A DNA stretch of 64,000 nucleotides from a virus. Below the pieces are notes generated by a model. It made no database searches, had not been told where the DNA came from, and saw only the letters and a program-made list of their open reading frames with translations. The translations under genes were made by a program, and so were the position numbers. Location: positions 126,001-190,000 of IMG/VR virus record IMGVR_UViG_3300045051_000909; one strand, written 5' to 3'. Position 1 is the first letter of the stretch. Each line of letters opens with the position of its first letter. Positions 1-8,685 of the stretch are shown here, one piece after another.

Positions 1-50
1 AGAAGATTCGAGACTGGAAGAATCTCAACAAAGACGCCGGTGTGTCATGA
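1..50 (+). CDS. C-terminal end of an upstream gene (partial)
   Basis: An open frame from base 3 gives about 15 residues ending in a TGA at 48-50. That stop overlaps the ATG of the next gene (ATGA, 47-50), an arrangement used repeatedly in this genome for translationally coupled genes. Too little is present to name a product. Confidence 0.4.
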   Translation, partial: KIRDWKNLNKDAGVS

Positions 51-517
51 AGAAGAAGAAGATCCTCGCGGTTACCCTGGCGATCCTGCTACCGGCTGAA
101 AGCCTGGCAGAGGGGCTACAGGCCCTGCCCAAGTGGCACATGTGTGGGCAGGAGGCCTGCTACAGCTTTGAGGAGGCAAAGCAGCTGCTGGTGCTCGACA
201 GCGAGCTCCTCATGCACCGCGACGTCAGCGCCAAGCTGAAGCTGCTCAATACCGACCTACATCTGGCAGTCGACGCCCTGAAGATTTCACTAGACCAGCA
301 GAAGGCCGCTACTCAGGTCATCCTCGACAATAACAAGATCCTCGAGGAGCAGCTCAAGACAGCAATCATCGAAAAGAACAAGGCCGAGGCGAACCGCGCC
401 CCAGGCCTGGGGTGGGCCGTCGCGGGTAGCCTAGCTCTGGTGATTGTGGGAGTCGTCGTCGGTCACTACCTGTGGCCAAAGACCGAAGTGGTGACCTCTA
501 CACCGCCCGCACAATAG
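47..517 (+). CDS. Exported coiled-coil protein with C-terminal membrane helix
   Basis: A 156-residue protein with four parts. It starts with a Lys-rich N-terminus and a hydrophobic signal peptide (residues 1-22, AESLAEG cleavage-like end). Next comes a short Cys pair segment (CGQEAC, about 33-38), then a long amphipathic helix rich in Leu, Glu, Lys and Gln (about 50-115). It ends with a transmembrane helix (about 121-143) and a short polar tail. Signal peptide, coiled coil and membrane anchor would suit a spanin-like or other envelope protein, but no family is recognised. It overlaps the upstream gene by ATGA and runs convergently into the minus-strand gene ending at 498. Confidence 0.65.
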   Translation: MKKKKILAVTLAILLPAESLAEGLQALPKWHMCGQEACYSFEEAKQLLVLDSELLMHRDVSAKLKLLNTDLHLAVDALKISLDQQKAATQVILDNNKILEEQLKTAIIEKNKAEANRAPGLGWAVAGSLALVIVGVVVGHYLWPKTEVVTSTPPAQ

Positions 518-782
518 GGTCTCCACCGAAGCCTGCCGGCTTCAGAGCGAACTCTACCCACTTCACACGACGCTGTCCCAAGAAGAACTCCACCACGAGA
601 ATCGTGGTTGAATTCATCGGGTCTTCCGCGTCGGCCTTCCAAGGCATGAGCTCGCGGACCACAACGCTGTTGAACCCAGCGTACCCCTTCGGGGAGTAGG
701 TCCCACATCCCAACGCCGCGTAGTAAGCTGCCAGGCGCAGGACGTAGGGCGTGACTCCCGCTCGTTGAATTTCGCTGGTCAT
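498..782 (-). CDS. Small protein of unknown function
   Basis: A 94-residue open frame, last gene of the minus-strand block. The ATG at 782 is preceded by GGTGA. The protein is mixed alpha/beta in composition with no Cys motif and no membrane segment. It lies 8 bases after the stop of the preceding gene, which supports it, and its end overlaps the convergent gene at 47-517 by 20 bases. A shorter plus-strand frame over the same bases was judged a shadow. No function is recognised. Confidence 0.55.
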   Translation of the reverse strand: MTSEIQRAGVTPYVLRLAAYYAALGCGTYSPKGYAGFNSVVVRELMPWKADAEDPMNSTTILVVEFFLGQRRVKWVEFALKPAGFGGDPIVRAV

Positions 783-790
783 TTGTCACC

Positions 791-1333
791 TCACATGAAC
801 GGCAACGGTGGGCCGGGCACTGGAGTAAGTCCCGAGGGGGTGGTAGTCCACACATTGGCGACGACCATATGTGTCATCGTCCAACCGTGGATCGCCGTAC
901 CCAACGCCTTTCGCTGAACGTTCTTACCGCTAGAATCTTTGATCGCCATACCGATGGCAACTGTTGCCACACCCAGTGGTACAAAGGGCGCCGGCGCAGG
1001 AATGATCGACAGTCGCTGGAACTGACCTGGCGCAGGAGGTAGGTCTTGTTTCAGACCCACAGGTGTGCCGAGCGCCGTCCAGGTCGCGCGCATCGCTGCT
1101 TCGAGCTGGGCAAAAAAAACCGGGAGGGGGTTTGCCTGAATGAGCCCGGGGAGGAGCGCGGGCACAAAGACTCCTTGTGCCAGCGCGTCCATCCCCTGGT
1201 TCAAGTGCGACATGTTCTTCGCGTACTTCCACCAGGCGTCAAACCACCGCTGTGCCGCCGAAGCTGGATTCGGCGGACAGGGTTCGTCGAGCTTCATCAA
1301 CTCGTCGATCAACGTCTGGGGGTTGAGTGCCAC
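791..1333 (-). CDS. Protein of unknown function
   Basis: A 180-residue protein starting at GTG 1333, directly after the TAA of the preceding gene. GGAG lies about 11 bases upstream. The N-terminal half is helical, with Trp- and Tyr-rich RWFDAWWKYA and an NPLPVFFAQLE segment. The C-terminal half is Pro-, Gly- and Val-rich with VPLGVATVAIG and ends PGPPLPFM. This resembles small virion or virion-assembly proteins that are soluble but hydrophobic, but no family can be named. It is co-directional with the ribonucleotide reductase block. Confidence 0.6.
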   Translation of the reverse strand: MALNPQTLIDELMKLDEPCPPNPASAAQRWFDAWWKYAKNMSHLNQGMDALAQGVFVPALLPGLIQANPLPVFFAQLEAAMRATWTALGTPVGLKQDLPPAPGQFQRLSIIPAPAPFVPLGVATVAIGMAIKDSSGKNVQRKALGTAIHGWTMTHMVVANVWTTTPSGLTPVPGPPLPFM

Positions 1334-1549
1334 TTAGAACGGTACTCCAATGATCGGCTGGTACTGCTCGTACATGAAGGTCTCGCTATCGACGAATTTC
1401 TTCACCACGAGCTTGGCGAGAGCTACGTTCTCCAGGCAGGAAGGACAGATCGCCGCTACGACGACGCCCTTCTCCCGGAGAACCATGCAGCCAGCATCGT
1501 GGTCAGCCGCGAGATCCACTTCCTTTTCACAGTTACTGCACTGATACAT
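1334..1549 (-). CDS. Small zinc-ribbon protein
   Basis: A 71-residue protein read from ATG 1549, with two Cys pairs: MYQCSNCEKE at the start and AICPSCLENV near residue 35. This is the spacing of a zinc ribbon. An upstream extension of the frame to 1780 runs through the nuclease gene and was rejected because the Cys-pair domain begins at this ATG. Its start overlaps the end of the GIY-YIG gene by 17 bases. It is one of many small zinc-ribbon proteins in this genome; a DNA-, RNA- or protein-binding role is likely but unproven. Confidence 0.7.
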   Translation of the reverse strand: MYQCSNCEKEVDLAADHDAGCMVLREKGVVVAAICPSCLENVALAKLVVKKFVDSETFMYEQYQPIIGVPF

Positions 1550-2300
1550 TACAAGTCTCCTCGAGATACTTGAAGATGTATCCCTTAGTATGAGAAAGCC
1601 TACCTTTGAGAACTGCGGAGATAGCCGAACTGTCGACCCCCAGCTGGCGTCCTGCTTCTCGTACTGAATCGTACCGATTACCAAACTGATCTGTGAATGG
1701 ACGTGCACCGCGGGCACGAGCCATGCGCAACCGTTGCTCAGGTGTATGCGGGCCGTGAATAGCTGCACGCGTACGTGCATTCGCTAATTGTCGTCGCTGA
1801 ACGATGTTCTGCATCCGCTGTTGTTGTGCGGTACGCATTCGCTGCCGCGTCTCCTCGGAAAAGACGCGTCCTTTGAACAACTGTGAATAGTACTTACGTT
1901 CGGCGGGGTCCTCAAAGCGTTTCTTCGTACTCAAGCTTAATCTGCGTTTGGTTTCTTCAGACACTTGACGACCAACACGAGAACGGGCGCGCTCCTTTGC
2001 CGAGACATTAGTCAGATTCGGATTTTGTACGCGACAGCTATCGATCCAGTATGCCTCTCTAGTAGCTAGTTGATCTTTTGACTTTACTATCTCGAGGATT
2101 ACTGGCTCAGGCAGTACTCCCGTGGCTAACAGCCCACGCAGCCAGCCACCTTTTGGAGTACCCGCGTCTCTGCTTAGTGCCCCTGGTGAATAGTGGCGAC
2201 GTGCTCGCTTTAGGCCCTGAACTGATTGACCCACGTAATAGATCAGGCCATCACGCGGGTCAATCAATCCATAAATAATCACCTGTGCTTTCACCCACAT
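1533..2300 (-). CDS. GIY-YIG homing endonuclease with NUMOD repeats
   Basis: A 255-residue protein. The N-terminus shows the GIY-YIG core (IIYGLIDPRDGLIYYVGQS, residues 6-24) with a following Arg/His-rich segment and a Glu in REAYWIDSC. Next come three Ser/Thr-Glu-Glu-type repeats of the NUMOD3 kind (about 115-205). The C-terminal NUMOD1-like DNA-binding segment contains YDSVREAGRQLG and a closing GYIFKYLEE. This is the architecture of phage homing nucleases, which cut an allele lacking the gene and spread by repair. The ATG at 2300 lies inside the last codons of the ribonucleotide reductase gene (10-base overlap), so insertion at the 3' end of that gene is likely. Confidence 0.9.
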   Translation of the reverse strand: MWVKAQVIIYGLIDPRDGLIYYVGQSVQGLKRARRHYSPGALSRDAGTPKGGWLRGLLATGVLPEPVILEIVKSKDQLATREAYWIDSCRVQNPNLTNVSAKERARSRVGRQVSEETKRRLSLSTKKRFEDPAERKYYSQLFKGRVFSEETRQRMRTAQQQRMQNIVQRRQLANARTRAAIHGPHTPEQRLRMARARGARPFTDQFGNRYDSVREAGRQLGVDSSAISAVLKGRLSHTKGYIFKYLEETCNVSVQ

Positions 2301-4918
2301 CCAGTAGTAGTACCACAAGTCAGGCACACGAAACAACTGCCTGCCCTGGCAGTGAGATTTCCACAAGAATGACACGGGGGTCCATGGAAGCTGCCCTTCT
2401 CCACCGGCTTACTGGGGAGCTCCGCCTTCTCTTCCGGGACTTCTGCCGGATCGCTGATGTGTTGCTCGAGGTACCGCGCGATGTAGTCCGCTAGCGAGCT
2501 CACCATCGGGATCTCCGGATCCCCGGTGAACCCGTGCGGCTCGAACTTCATGCCCTTGAACTTGTCGATGAAGGTCTGAAGCGGGACCCCGTACTGGAGG
2601 CCAACGCTCACACCGATGCAGGCCATGTTGAGTAGGCCGGACAACGCCGATCCTTCCTTGGAGATCTCCACGAAGAGCTCTCCGAGCGACCCGTCATCGT
2701 GCTTGCCCAGGAAGAGGTAGCCTTCCTGCCCGCCGACGGTGAACTTGTGAATAGCACCCTTACGGGTGTCCGGCAGACGCCGGCGCTCACCCCAGCCTAG
2801 GCCCTTGTGCATCTTGTGCTCGCCCTTGATTTCGGTCTTCTTGGCCGAAGCGGGCTGGCTGAGCTTGCAGCCGTCGCGGTAGATAGCGATGGCCTTGAGA
2901 CCCAGCTCCCACGCACGCCAGTAGGTCTTGGAGACGTCTTCGACCGTGGCCGACGAAGGCAGGTTGACTGTCTTGCTGATGGCGCCCGAGAGGAACGGCT
3001 GCTGCACCGCCATCATCTTGAGATGACCATCAACCGAGATGGGGTCATCCCCGAGTGCGGTCTGGAACACCTTGGCATGGCTCGCGGTAATGTGCGGCGC
3101 ATTGGTCAAGCTGCCTGTGTCAGCGATGTGCTTGAGAATCGCGGCACGCGGTGCACCCTTGTATCCGAGGACTGCGAGACCCTCTTCGACGACGTTCAAG
3201 GGCATCTTCAGCGTGCCACCCCCAATCAGCTTCTTGTACGTGATGAGACTCAATGCCGGCTCGCCGCTGGTGGTATCGCAGTCCATCATGAAGGCGATGG
3301 TGCCCGTCGGAGCAAGCAGCGTCACCTGGGAGTTACGGAAGCCGTACTGCTGACCCAGCATCGACGCCTTGAACAGCGTCGCGATGGCCTCCTGCCGGTA
3401 ATCCGTGGACGGGAGCTTGGAAAGCTCGAGGTTGTGCATGTAGGCGTCGTGGTGCATCGCCAACACCCGAAGCATCGCCTCCTTGTTGATGGCGTATCCT
3501 TCGAAGGGCCCACGAAGCGCTGCCAACTGCGCGCTAGTGTGATACGCAGCCCCGGTCATCAGCGCAGTGATGTCTGCCGCGAGAGCCCGACCTTCGTCGC
3601 TGTCGTAGGGCAGTCCAAACGCCATAAGCAGCGCCCCCAGGTTCGTGTACCCCAGCCCCAGCGGCCGGAAGCGGTGGCTGTTTGCACCGATCTCCTCCGT
3701 GGGGTAGCTCGAGGCATCGACCAGCGTCTCCATCGCTACGATAGCGATTGCACACGCATGCTTGAACGCGCTGGTGTCGAACCGTGAACCCGCCTTGAAG
3801 CGAAGCAGGTTGAGCGAGCCCAAGTTGCAGGCACTGTTGTCGAGGAACATGAACTCTGAGCAGGGATTCGATGCAGTGATCGGTCCGCTCTTCGGGCAGG
3901 TATGCCACCGGTTCACAGTATCGTGGAACTGGAGACCGGGGTCGCCGCAGAAGTGCGCAGCCTTGACGAGCTCATCCCAGAGTTCATCCGCCTGGTAGAG
4001 CCACGTCCCGTTCAGGATCTCCTTGGTCTCGTGAATTGGGTAGACGTGCCAGTCGCCCTTCTCGGCGACCTTCTTCATGAACGCGTCAGTCACGCGCACG
4101 CTGTTGTTGGCGTTCTGGAACGGGACGAGGTCGTAGACGTTGCCTGGGACATTGAACTCGGCGGTGTACTTGCCCGTCTCATACAGGTCTCGTGCGACCT
4201 GCTCCGCCTCTGCCTTGCACTTGATGAACTCGAGGATGTCCGGATGGCTGGCATTCAAGCAGACCATCTTGGCGGCACGCCGCGTGGTTCCGCCGGACTT
4301 GGTCACCCCCGCGAACGCGTCGAAGCCCCGCATGAAACTGACGGGTCCAGAAGCGTTGCCGCCACCGGAGAGCTTCTCCAGGCGCGAACGAAGATTCGAG
4401 AGGTTCGTACCGGTACCGGAACCGCCCTTGAAGACCATGACCTCCTTCTTTGCGAGATCGGTGATGGACTCCATGGTGTCTTCGACATGTTGAATGAAGC
4501 ACGCCGATGCCTGCGGCTTCGCCACTACGCCGACGTTGAACCACACCGGGCTGTTGAAGCTGAACAGCTGATTGACGAGCATGAACTCAAGCTCATCGTG
4601 AAAGATTTCAAGCTGGTCGACGGGAGATGCGGGGAAGATCCCCTGATCCATGGCAGCCTTGCAAATCGTCGATACGACGCGGTCGATCATCTGCTTGGCG
4701 GAGGTCTCCCGCTTTCCATCGACCACGCGGAAGTACTTGGATGCTACGATCTGTGCGGCGCGGTCGGACCAGAACTCCGGGATTTCGACACCGCGCTGTT
4801 CGAACATGATGGTGCCATCGGGTTCCTTGATGATGGCATCCGTCTTGCGCCACTTCACGCGCTCCAGCGGGCGAGTGTCACCCTCCTTGGTGAAGAGACG
4901 CTCAATCGTCAGATTCAT
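2291..4918 (-). CDS. nrdJ: Adenosylcobalamin-dependent (class II) ribonucleotide reductase
   Basis: An 875-residue enzyme that would make deoxyribonucleotides using a B12-derived radical. Visible features are the Asn-Pro-Cys segment ASNPCSEFMFLDNSACNLGS (about residues 345-365), Cys residues in the N-terminal domain (ASACFIQHVE) and GGSGTGTNLSNLRS. A TSCPD-type C-terminal domain (GYLFLGKHDDGSLGELFVEI, MACIGVSVG) and a zinc-binding tail (CHSC, CFVC) follow. These match NrdJ-type enzymes. The ATG at 4918 is chosen over an upstream extension because it overlaps the preceding stop as ATGA and NrdJ-like sequence begins there. It lies in one operon with the RuvC-like and primase genes. Confidence 0.95.
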   Translation of the reverse strand: MNLTIERLFTKEGDTRPLERVKWRKTDAIIKEPDGTIMFEQRGVEIPEFWSDRAAQIVASKYFRVVDGKRETSAKQMIDRVVSTICKAAMDQGIFPASPVDQLEIFHDELEFMLVNQLFSFNSPVWFNVGVVAKPQASACFIQHVEDTMESITDLAKKEVMVFKGGSGTGTNLSNLRSRLEKLSGGGNASGPVSFMRGFDAFAGVTKSGGTTRRAAKMVCLNASHPDILEFIKCKAEAEQVARDLYETGKYTAEFNVPGNVYDLVPFQNANNSVRVTDAFMKKVAEKGDWHVYPIHETKEILNGTWLYQADELWDELVKAAHFCGDPGLQFHDTVNRWHTCPKSGPITASNPCSEFMFLDNSACNLGSLNLLRFKAGSRFDTSAFKHACAIAIVAMETLVDASSYPTEEIGANSHRFRPLGLGYTNLGALLMAFGLPYDSDEGRALAADITALMTGAAYHTSAQLAALRGPFEGYAINKEAMLRVLAMHHDAYMHNLELSKLPSTDYRQEAIATLFKASMLGQQYGFRNSQVTLLAPTGTIAFMMDCDTTSGEPALSLITYKKLIGGGTLKMPLNVVEEGLAVLGYKGAPRAAILKHIADTGSLTNAPHITASHAKVFQTALGDDPISVDGHLKMMAVQQPFLSGAISKTVNLPSSATVEDVSKTYWRAWELGLKAIAIYRDGCKLSQPASAKKTEIKGEHKMHKGLGWGERRRLPDTRKGAIHKFTVGGQEGYLFLGKHDDGSLGELFVEISKEGSALSGLLNMACIGVSVGLQYGVPLQTFIDKFKGMKFEPHGFTGDPEIPMVSSLADYIARYLEQHISDPAEVPEEKAELPSKPVEKGSFHGPPCHSCGNLTARAGSCFVCLTCGTTTGCG

Positions 4919-5469
4919 GTGTTGATGCTCCTGGGTGTGTAAGAGACAAGCGCGAGCCCTGGCTCCTGTAGGAGCTTCTTCAGAACCTCGAGCTCCGCTC
5001 GCACAGTAACTGCTTCTTGGTGCTTCAGTGCGCGTGCGACCTGCGCCAATACGTAAGCGTCGCACTCATCATTCTGATCAATATGCTGCTGCCACTTCTG
5101 TGCTACTAACTTCGCTACGCCCTCCTTGTCCGCCTTGGCATTACCAGCGAACTTCTTGAGTGAGGTGGGCGGCACGGTGATGAGTGGAACTGCGTGCTGA
5201 TGGCACGCCAACTTCACCATGCCTCCCGCCTCGCCCAAGTCGAACGGCCGGTTCACGGACTCAATGGAGTATCCCTCCATCGCCCCTTGTACCGGCTTCC
5301 ACCGCTTTACTACGTAAACCACTTGATCGTAGATCATCGCCAGACGCTCACCCCCTCGAGCCTTGCCCGTGGGAACGTGCGTCAAGAAGACCGGGCGATG
5401 CGTCCCCTCTTCGAGAACGCAGATGCCGGGACTCCGAAGCGATTGGTCTACGCCCAAGTAGTACTCCAC
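4915..5469 (-). CDS. RuvC-like Holliday junction resolvase
   Basis: A 184-residue protein with an RNase H-like fold of the RuvC type. The first Asp lies in YYLGVDQSLRSPGICVL near the N-terminus. A Glu lies in GAMEGYSI (about 64), and the C-terminal acidic pair lies in QNDECDAYVLAQVARAL (about 132-148). This matches phage resolvases that process branched DNA before packaging and during recombination. Its end overlaps the reductase gene (ATGA), and it starts 2 bases before the stop of the primase-helicase gene, so it belongs to the replication operon. A related nuclease of the same fold cannot be excluded. Confidence 0.8.
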   Translation of the reverse strand: MEYYLGVDQSLRSPGICVLEEGTHRPVFLTHVPTGKARGGERLAMIYDQVVYVVKRWKPVQGAMEGYSIESVNRPFDLGEAGGMVKLACHQHAVPLITVPPTSLKKFAGNAKADKEGVAKLVAQKWQQHIDQNDECDAYVLAQVARALKHQEAVTVRAELEVLKKLLQEPGLALVSYTPRSINT

Positions 5470-5471
5470 GA

Positions 5472-8132
5472 CTACACCTCGATGTTGTTGGAAGTCTTAG
5501 GCGGCTCCGTCTTTTCCTGCCGCTCCTTCTTCCGAGCTTCCAGGTCTACCACAACCTCATCGGGGCCGCGTAGAGGGATTCCCTTCCAGGCGCGATGTTG
5601 CACGTTGCCGTAGCGAATTTTCACAGGCTGAATGTTGTGGGTCTCTGTTAGTGTCTGACCGAGACGACTCTGACCACGCGAACGCATGTTATTGCGCCGA
5701 CAGTAGTCGTTGTACACCTCTTTGAGGGTGCTGGAGAGGATGAAGTTCTCACCCTCCACCGTCACGAAGGCTTCACGCACCTTGCCGTTCTGGGCGGAGT
5801 CTACCCAGTCGTAGCTGACCGCGAGCCAGCCATCCTCAAGGATGGACTGAACAAACCGCTCATCGGAGTGCATGCTAGCTAGCATCATCGCTTCGCGTGC
5901 CTTAGAGATGTAGAGATCCCCGTACTTGATGACCGTATTGCGTGTGAGTAGGTGATCGAAGAAAGCTGCAACTTCGATCTGCGGACCAAGCAGATCATCG
6001 TAGATCTTGCTGGCCATCGCAGGGTCAAATCGTTCCGACCGGAAGACCGTGTAACGACGATCTCCACGTTCGACGATCACCGGGCGGTCGTCGTTAGACG
6101 TGAACATGATGTTGAAGTTGTTCTTGACGAGTCGCGATCCCTGGAACTTTTGCTCAATTGAGATCATTGGATCGGTGATCCAGGGCTTGACCTTATTCGC
6201 CGTTTCCATCGAACGATTGGTGGAAGAGACCACCTCGTTGGCCACGACGAACAACTTGTCCAGGAGCTCGCCGTTGAAGCGGTTGTCGAGCTCATTCTGA
6301 CCGATGGTCACCACGTTGGCGTCACCATAGATCGCCTCCATGATGTTGCCCAACGTGCCCTTGCCCGAGCCGGGCGCACCGTGGAAGACAAGCGCTGTGC
6401 CAAGCTTGTACGGGCCGCCGATACGCTTACCTGTCTGATCCTTCTTGTGCAGTTCCTGGACGGGGCGAGCGAGCCAGTCAAGAACGAACTCCGCTCCCTT
6501 GGCGTCACCGCCACAGAGATTCAAGATGAGCGCGCGGATGTGATCCCACGCACCCGGCTTGGGCTCGAGCTTGGTCGGCTTGTACGTGTTGAAGATGTTG
6601 TCCTTGGGCCCATATACGAGCTCAACACCCGGCTGGGTCCAGACAGGCTTGCGGTAGAGGAACTGCGGCACCTTGGCCTTCCAACCCTCCTGCTTCTTAC
6701 GCGGAAGACCCAGGCCGCTCAGATGCATCGAGAACGCGGCCTCGTCCATGTCGTGCCACTCGTTATCCTCGTCCTTCGACATCCACTTCGACCGCTCCTT
6801 GTCGTACAGGTACTCATCAGGGTTGTGCTTGAAGATGGTGTCCCCACCCTCACCTTCCTCATCGCTAGAAGCCGCTTCGGATGACGGACTCGAGGGCGTC
6901 GACGACGGCGTCGGCGAGGCGGGCATCTTTTTCGGCTCGTTCGAGCTCGTCTCGGAGGCCTTGGACTCGCAGCTGAGCTCCTGTGGCTTGGGCTCGGGCG
7001 AAGTAGAGGGCTGACTGTAGTCCGGGGCTGCCCCCGACTCCACCGGAGCTGCCGTAGGAGTGGGGGCCTGGACTTTTGGGTGTGCTGCCCGATCTCCTGG
7101 GCGAATCATCATACGGACGAGACCCAGCGGCGACTTGGCACCAGTTCCCAGGTCCTGACAGGCAGCCTCAGGTACACCGTTGAGTAGCAGGTGCTGGAAG
7201 GTCATCGGACCATACTGCGCGGCGGATCGGAGAGCATCCTTGAAGGTCTTTTGGGTCACGGTCCAGTCGTAGCGGCTGGGGTCAGGCTCAGAGACTTTAT
7301 GGAAGAGCTCAGCCCCCGCATCATGCATGGACTCGTCTTCGAGGACAGCGGCGGCGATGTTGGTGGCGATGCCGCGCCACGCTTCCCGGCTTACGTCGGC
7401 GGGGTGTTCCATCGCCCACTGGATGATGGGGAGTTCTTCCAGCTTCTCGAGAAGGAGCGTGGCGTCTGCTGGGCGGTAGGCCCGCCGTGCCTCAGCGGGT
7501 GCGCGGTGTGCTCCCTGGCGCTTGACCGCGCGCTCAATGGGCGTGCTCTCCGGGGGCTGGTAGTCGGCGGGAACGACGGACATAGACAGCAGCGGTCCGT
7601 CGAGAGGGCGGATCCACGCATCGGCCTTCGCTGACTCATCGGGTGCGCGCGGGAGGAAGAAGAGCCGGTCGGGGTTCTTACCGGACGGATCAGCCTTGCG
7701 CTCTGTGAGCTCGTAGAACCACCACCAGAGCCGCCGGTGATCGTTCATCGAAATCGGCTCCGCCAAGGGGAGCAGGACGCGGAACTTCGGGAACGCAGAC
7801 GTGTGGGAGTAGCTGGAGTGAGCGACGCCTTTGAAGGGTAGCTTCGCCAGGAGTGCATCGACGTCGACGCGCTCGAGGACCGTCTTTCCGTCGATCTTGT
7901 ACTTGCCGTCGAAGTCCAGCGCAAGGCCGGTGACTTCCTGGACGTTCTTCTGCTCGAGGCGTGCGCCTTCACGGAAGGTAGCGAGGATGACCGCTGTTCC
8001 ATCTTTCGGGCCTACGAGATGGCCACGTTTGATCAGCTGCTGTACGAACCCCTCCGGGGTGTTTTGGAGTGACTGATAGTCATCCTTGATCGATGCGGAC
8101 TGCGCGATGGTGAAGTGAAAAGTAGAAGCCAT
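5472..8132 (-). CDS. Primase/SF3-type helicase
   Basis: About 886 residues. The N-terminal third has motifs of archaeo-eukaryotic-type primase or bifunctional replication proteins (GLALDFDGKYKIDG, AHSSYSHTSAFPKFRVLLP, KNPDRLFFLPR). A low-complexity Pro/Ser/Glu linker (about 350-430) precedes a helicase domain. That domain has Walker A FHGAPGSGKGTLG near residue 590, acidic KLFVVANEVV, and an SF3-like sensor region IMFTSNDDRPVIVERGDRRY. It probably primes and unwinds phage DNA. The start is uncertain: ATG 8132 and GTG 8144 are in frame and neither has a clear ribosome site. A second primase-helicase lies at 26741-30166. Confidence 0.85.
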   Translation of the reverse strand: MASTFHFTIAQSASIKDDYQSLQNTPEGFVQQLIKRGHLVGPKDGTAVILATFREGARLEQKNVQEVTGLALDFDGKYKIDGKTVLERVDVDALLAKLPFKGVAHSSYSHTSAFPKFRVLLPLAEPISMNDHRRLWWWFYELTERKADPSGKNPDRLFFLPRAPDESAKADAWIRPLDGPLLSMSVVPADYQPPESTPIERAVKRQGAHRAPAEARRAYRPADATLLLEKLEELPIIQWAMEHPADVSREAWRGIATNIAAAVLEDESMHDAGAELFHKVSEPDPSRYDWTVTQKTFKDALRSAAQYGPMTFQHLLLNGVPEAACQDLGTGAKSPLGLVRMMIRPGDRAAHPKVQAPTPTAAPVESGAAPDYSQPSTSPEPKPQELSCESKASETSSNEPKKMPASPTPSSTPSSPSSEAASSDEEGEGGDTIFKHNPDEYLYDKERSKWMSKDEDNEWHDMDEAAFSMHLSGLGLPRKKQEGWKAKVPQFLYRKPVWTQPGVELVYGPKDNIFNTYKPTKLEPKPGAWDHIRALILNLCGGDAKGAEFVLDWLARPVQELHKKDQTGKRIGGPYKLGTALVFHGAPGSGKGTLGNIMEAIYGDANVVTIGQNELDNRFNGELLDKLFVVANEVVSSTNRSMETANKVKPWITDPMISIEQKFQGSRLVKNNFNIMFTSNDDRPVIVERGDRRYTVFRSERFDPAMASKIYDDLLGPQIEVAAFFDHLLTRNTVIKYGDLYISKAREAMMLASMHSDERFVQSILEDGWLAVSYDWVDSAQNGKVREAFVTVEGENFILSSTLKEVYNDYCRRNNMRSRGQSRLGQTLTETHNIQPVKIRYGNVQHRAWKGIPLRGPDEVVVDLEARKKERQEKTEPPKTSNNIEV

Positions 8133-8163
8133 GGGGTTGACCACGGGGTTACGGGTGAGTGGA

Positions 8164-8685
8164 CTACTTGTAAAGGGATGCGAGCCACTGCTTCGCGGGC
8201 ATCTTGCCCTTGCGCATATTACAGGACTTGCAGCAAGGACGGAGGTTCGAAAGGATATTCGGACCGCCGCGACAAACCGGAATCAGATGATCGAAGTTCT
8301 CAAACGGTTTTTGATGATAGTATGCGCACAGGCCGTCGTATACGAGAGCGCGTCCGAGCAGTTTATCCTGTGTGATCTGTGCGTTCGCCGGGGACTTCAT
8401 CAGCAGCGCACGCCACGTAGTGCGAGACTTGCGTGCCTGGTGTTCGATCAGCAGCTTCAACTCAGATACCGTAGGCGACCGCTTCTCTACGGCTAGCCGC
8501 TTTCTGAGTTGGCGACAGACATGTTCGAAGACAGCGGGCTGATGTAGGCAGGTCCAGCAGTGGGGGAGTGCTCGAGGAGCGGTTTTAATGCACTCCGCGA
8601 TAGCTTTGATCGAACAAGTCCCGATCACCACACCGGGTGCTGGTGTTGACAACTTAGGGGCAGGTAGGTAGTGTTGGGCGTGCAT
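8164..8685 (-). CDS. HNH endonuclease
   Basis: A 173-residue protein whose C-terminal part carries an HNH motif: FDHLIPVCRGGPNILSNLRP followed by CKSCNMRKG (about 125-160). An N-terminal Cys pair (HCWTC) lies near residue 42. HNH proteins of this size in phages are mostly free-standing homing nucleases or packaging-associated nickases. The gene is the first of the minus-strand block, next to the repeat-rich divergence region and 20-32 bases before the primase gene, depending on that start. A packaging role is less likely because it is not next to the terminase. Confidence 0.85.
   Translation of the reverse strand: MHAQHYLPAPKLSTPAPGVVIGTCSIKAIAECIKTAPRALPHCWTCLHQPAVFEHVCRQLRKRLAVEKRSPTVSELKLLIEHQARKSRTTWRALLMKSPANAQITQDKLLGRALVYDGLCAYYHQKPFENFDHLIPVCRGGPNILSNLRPCCKSCNMRKGKMPAKQWLASLYK

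Noticed and set aside
2807-4942. Two long plus-strand open frames antisense to the reductase
   Set aside because: The minus strand gives a clear NrdJ protein; the plus-strand frames are GC-rich shadows without motifs.
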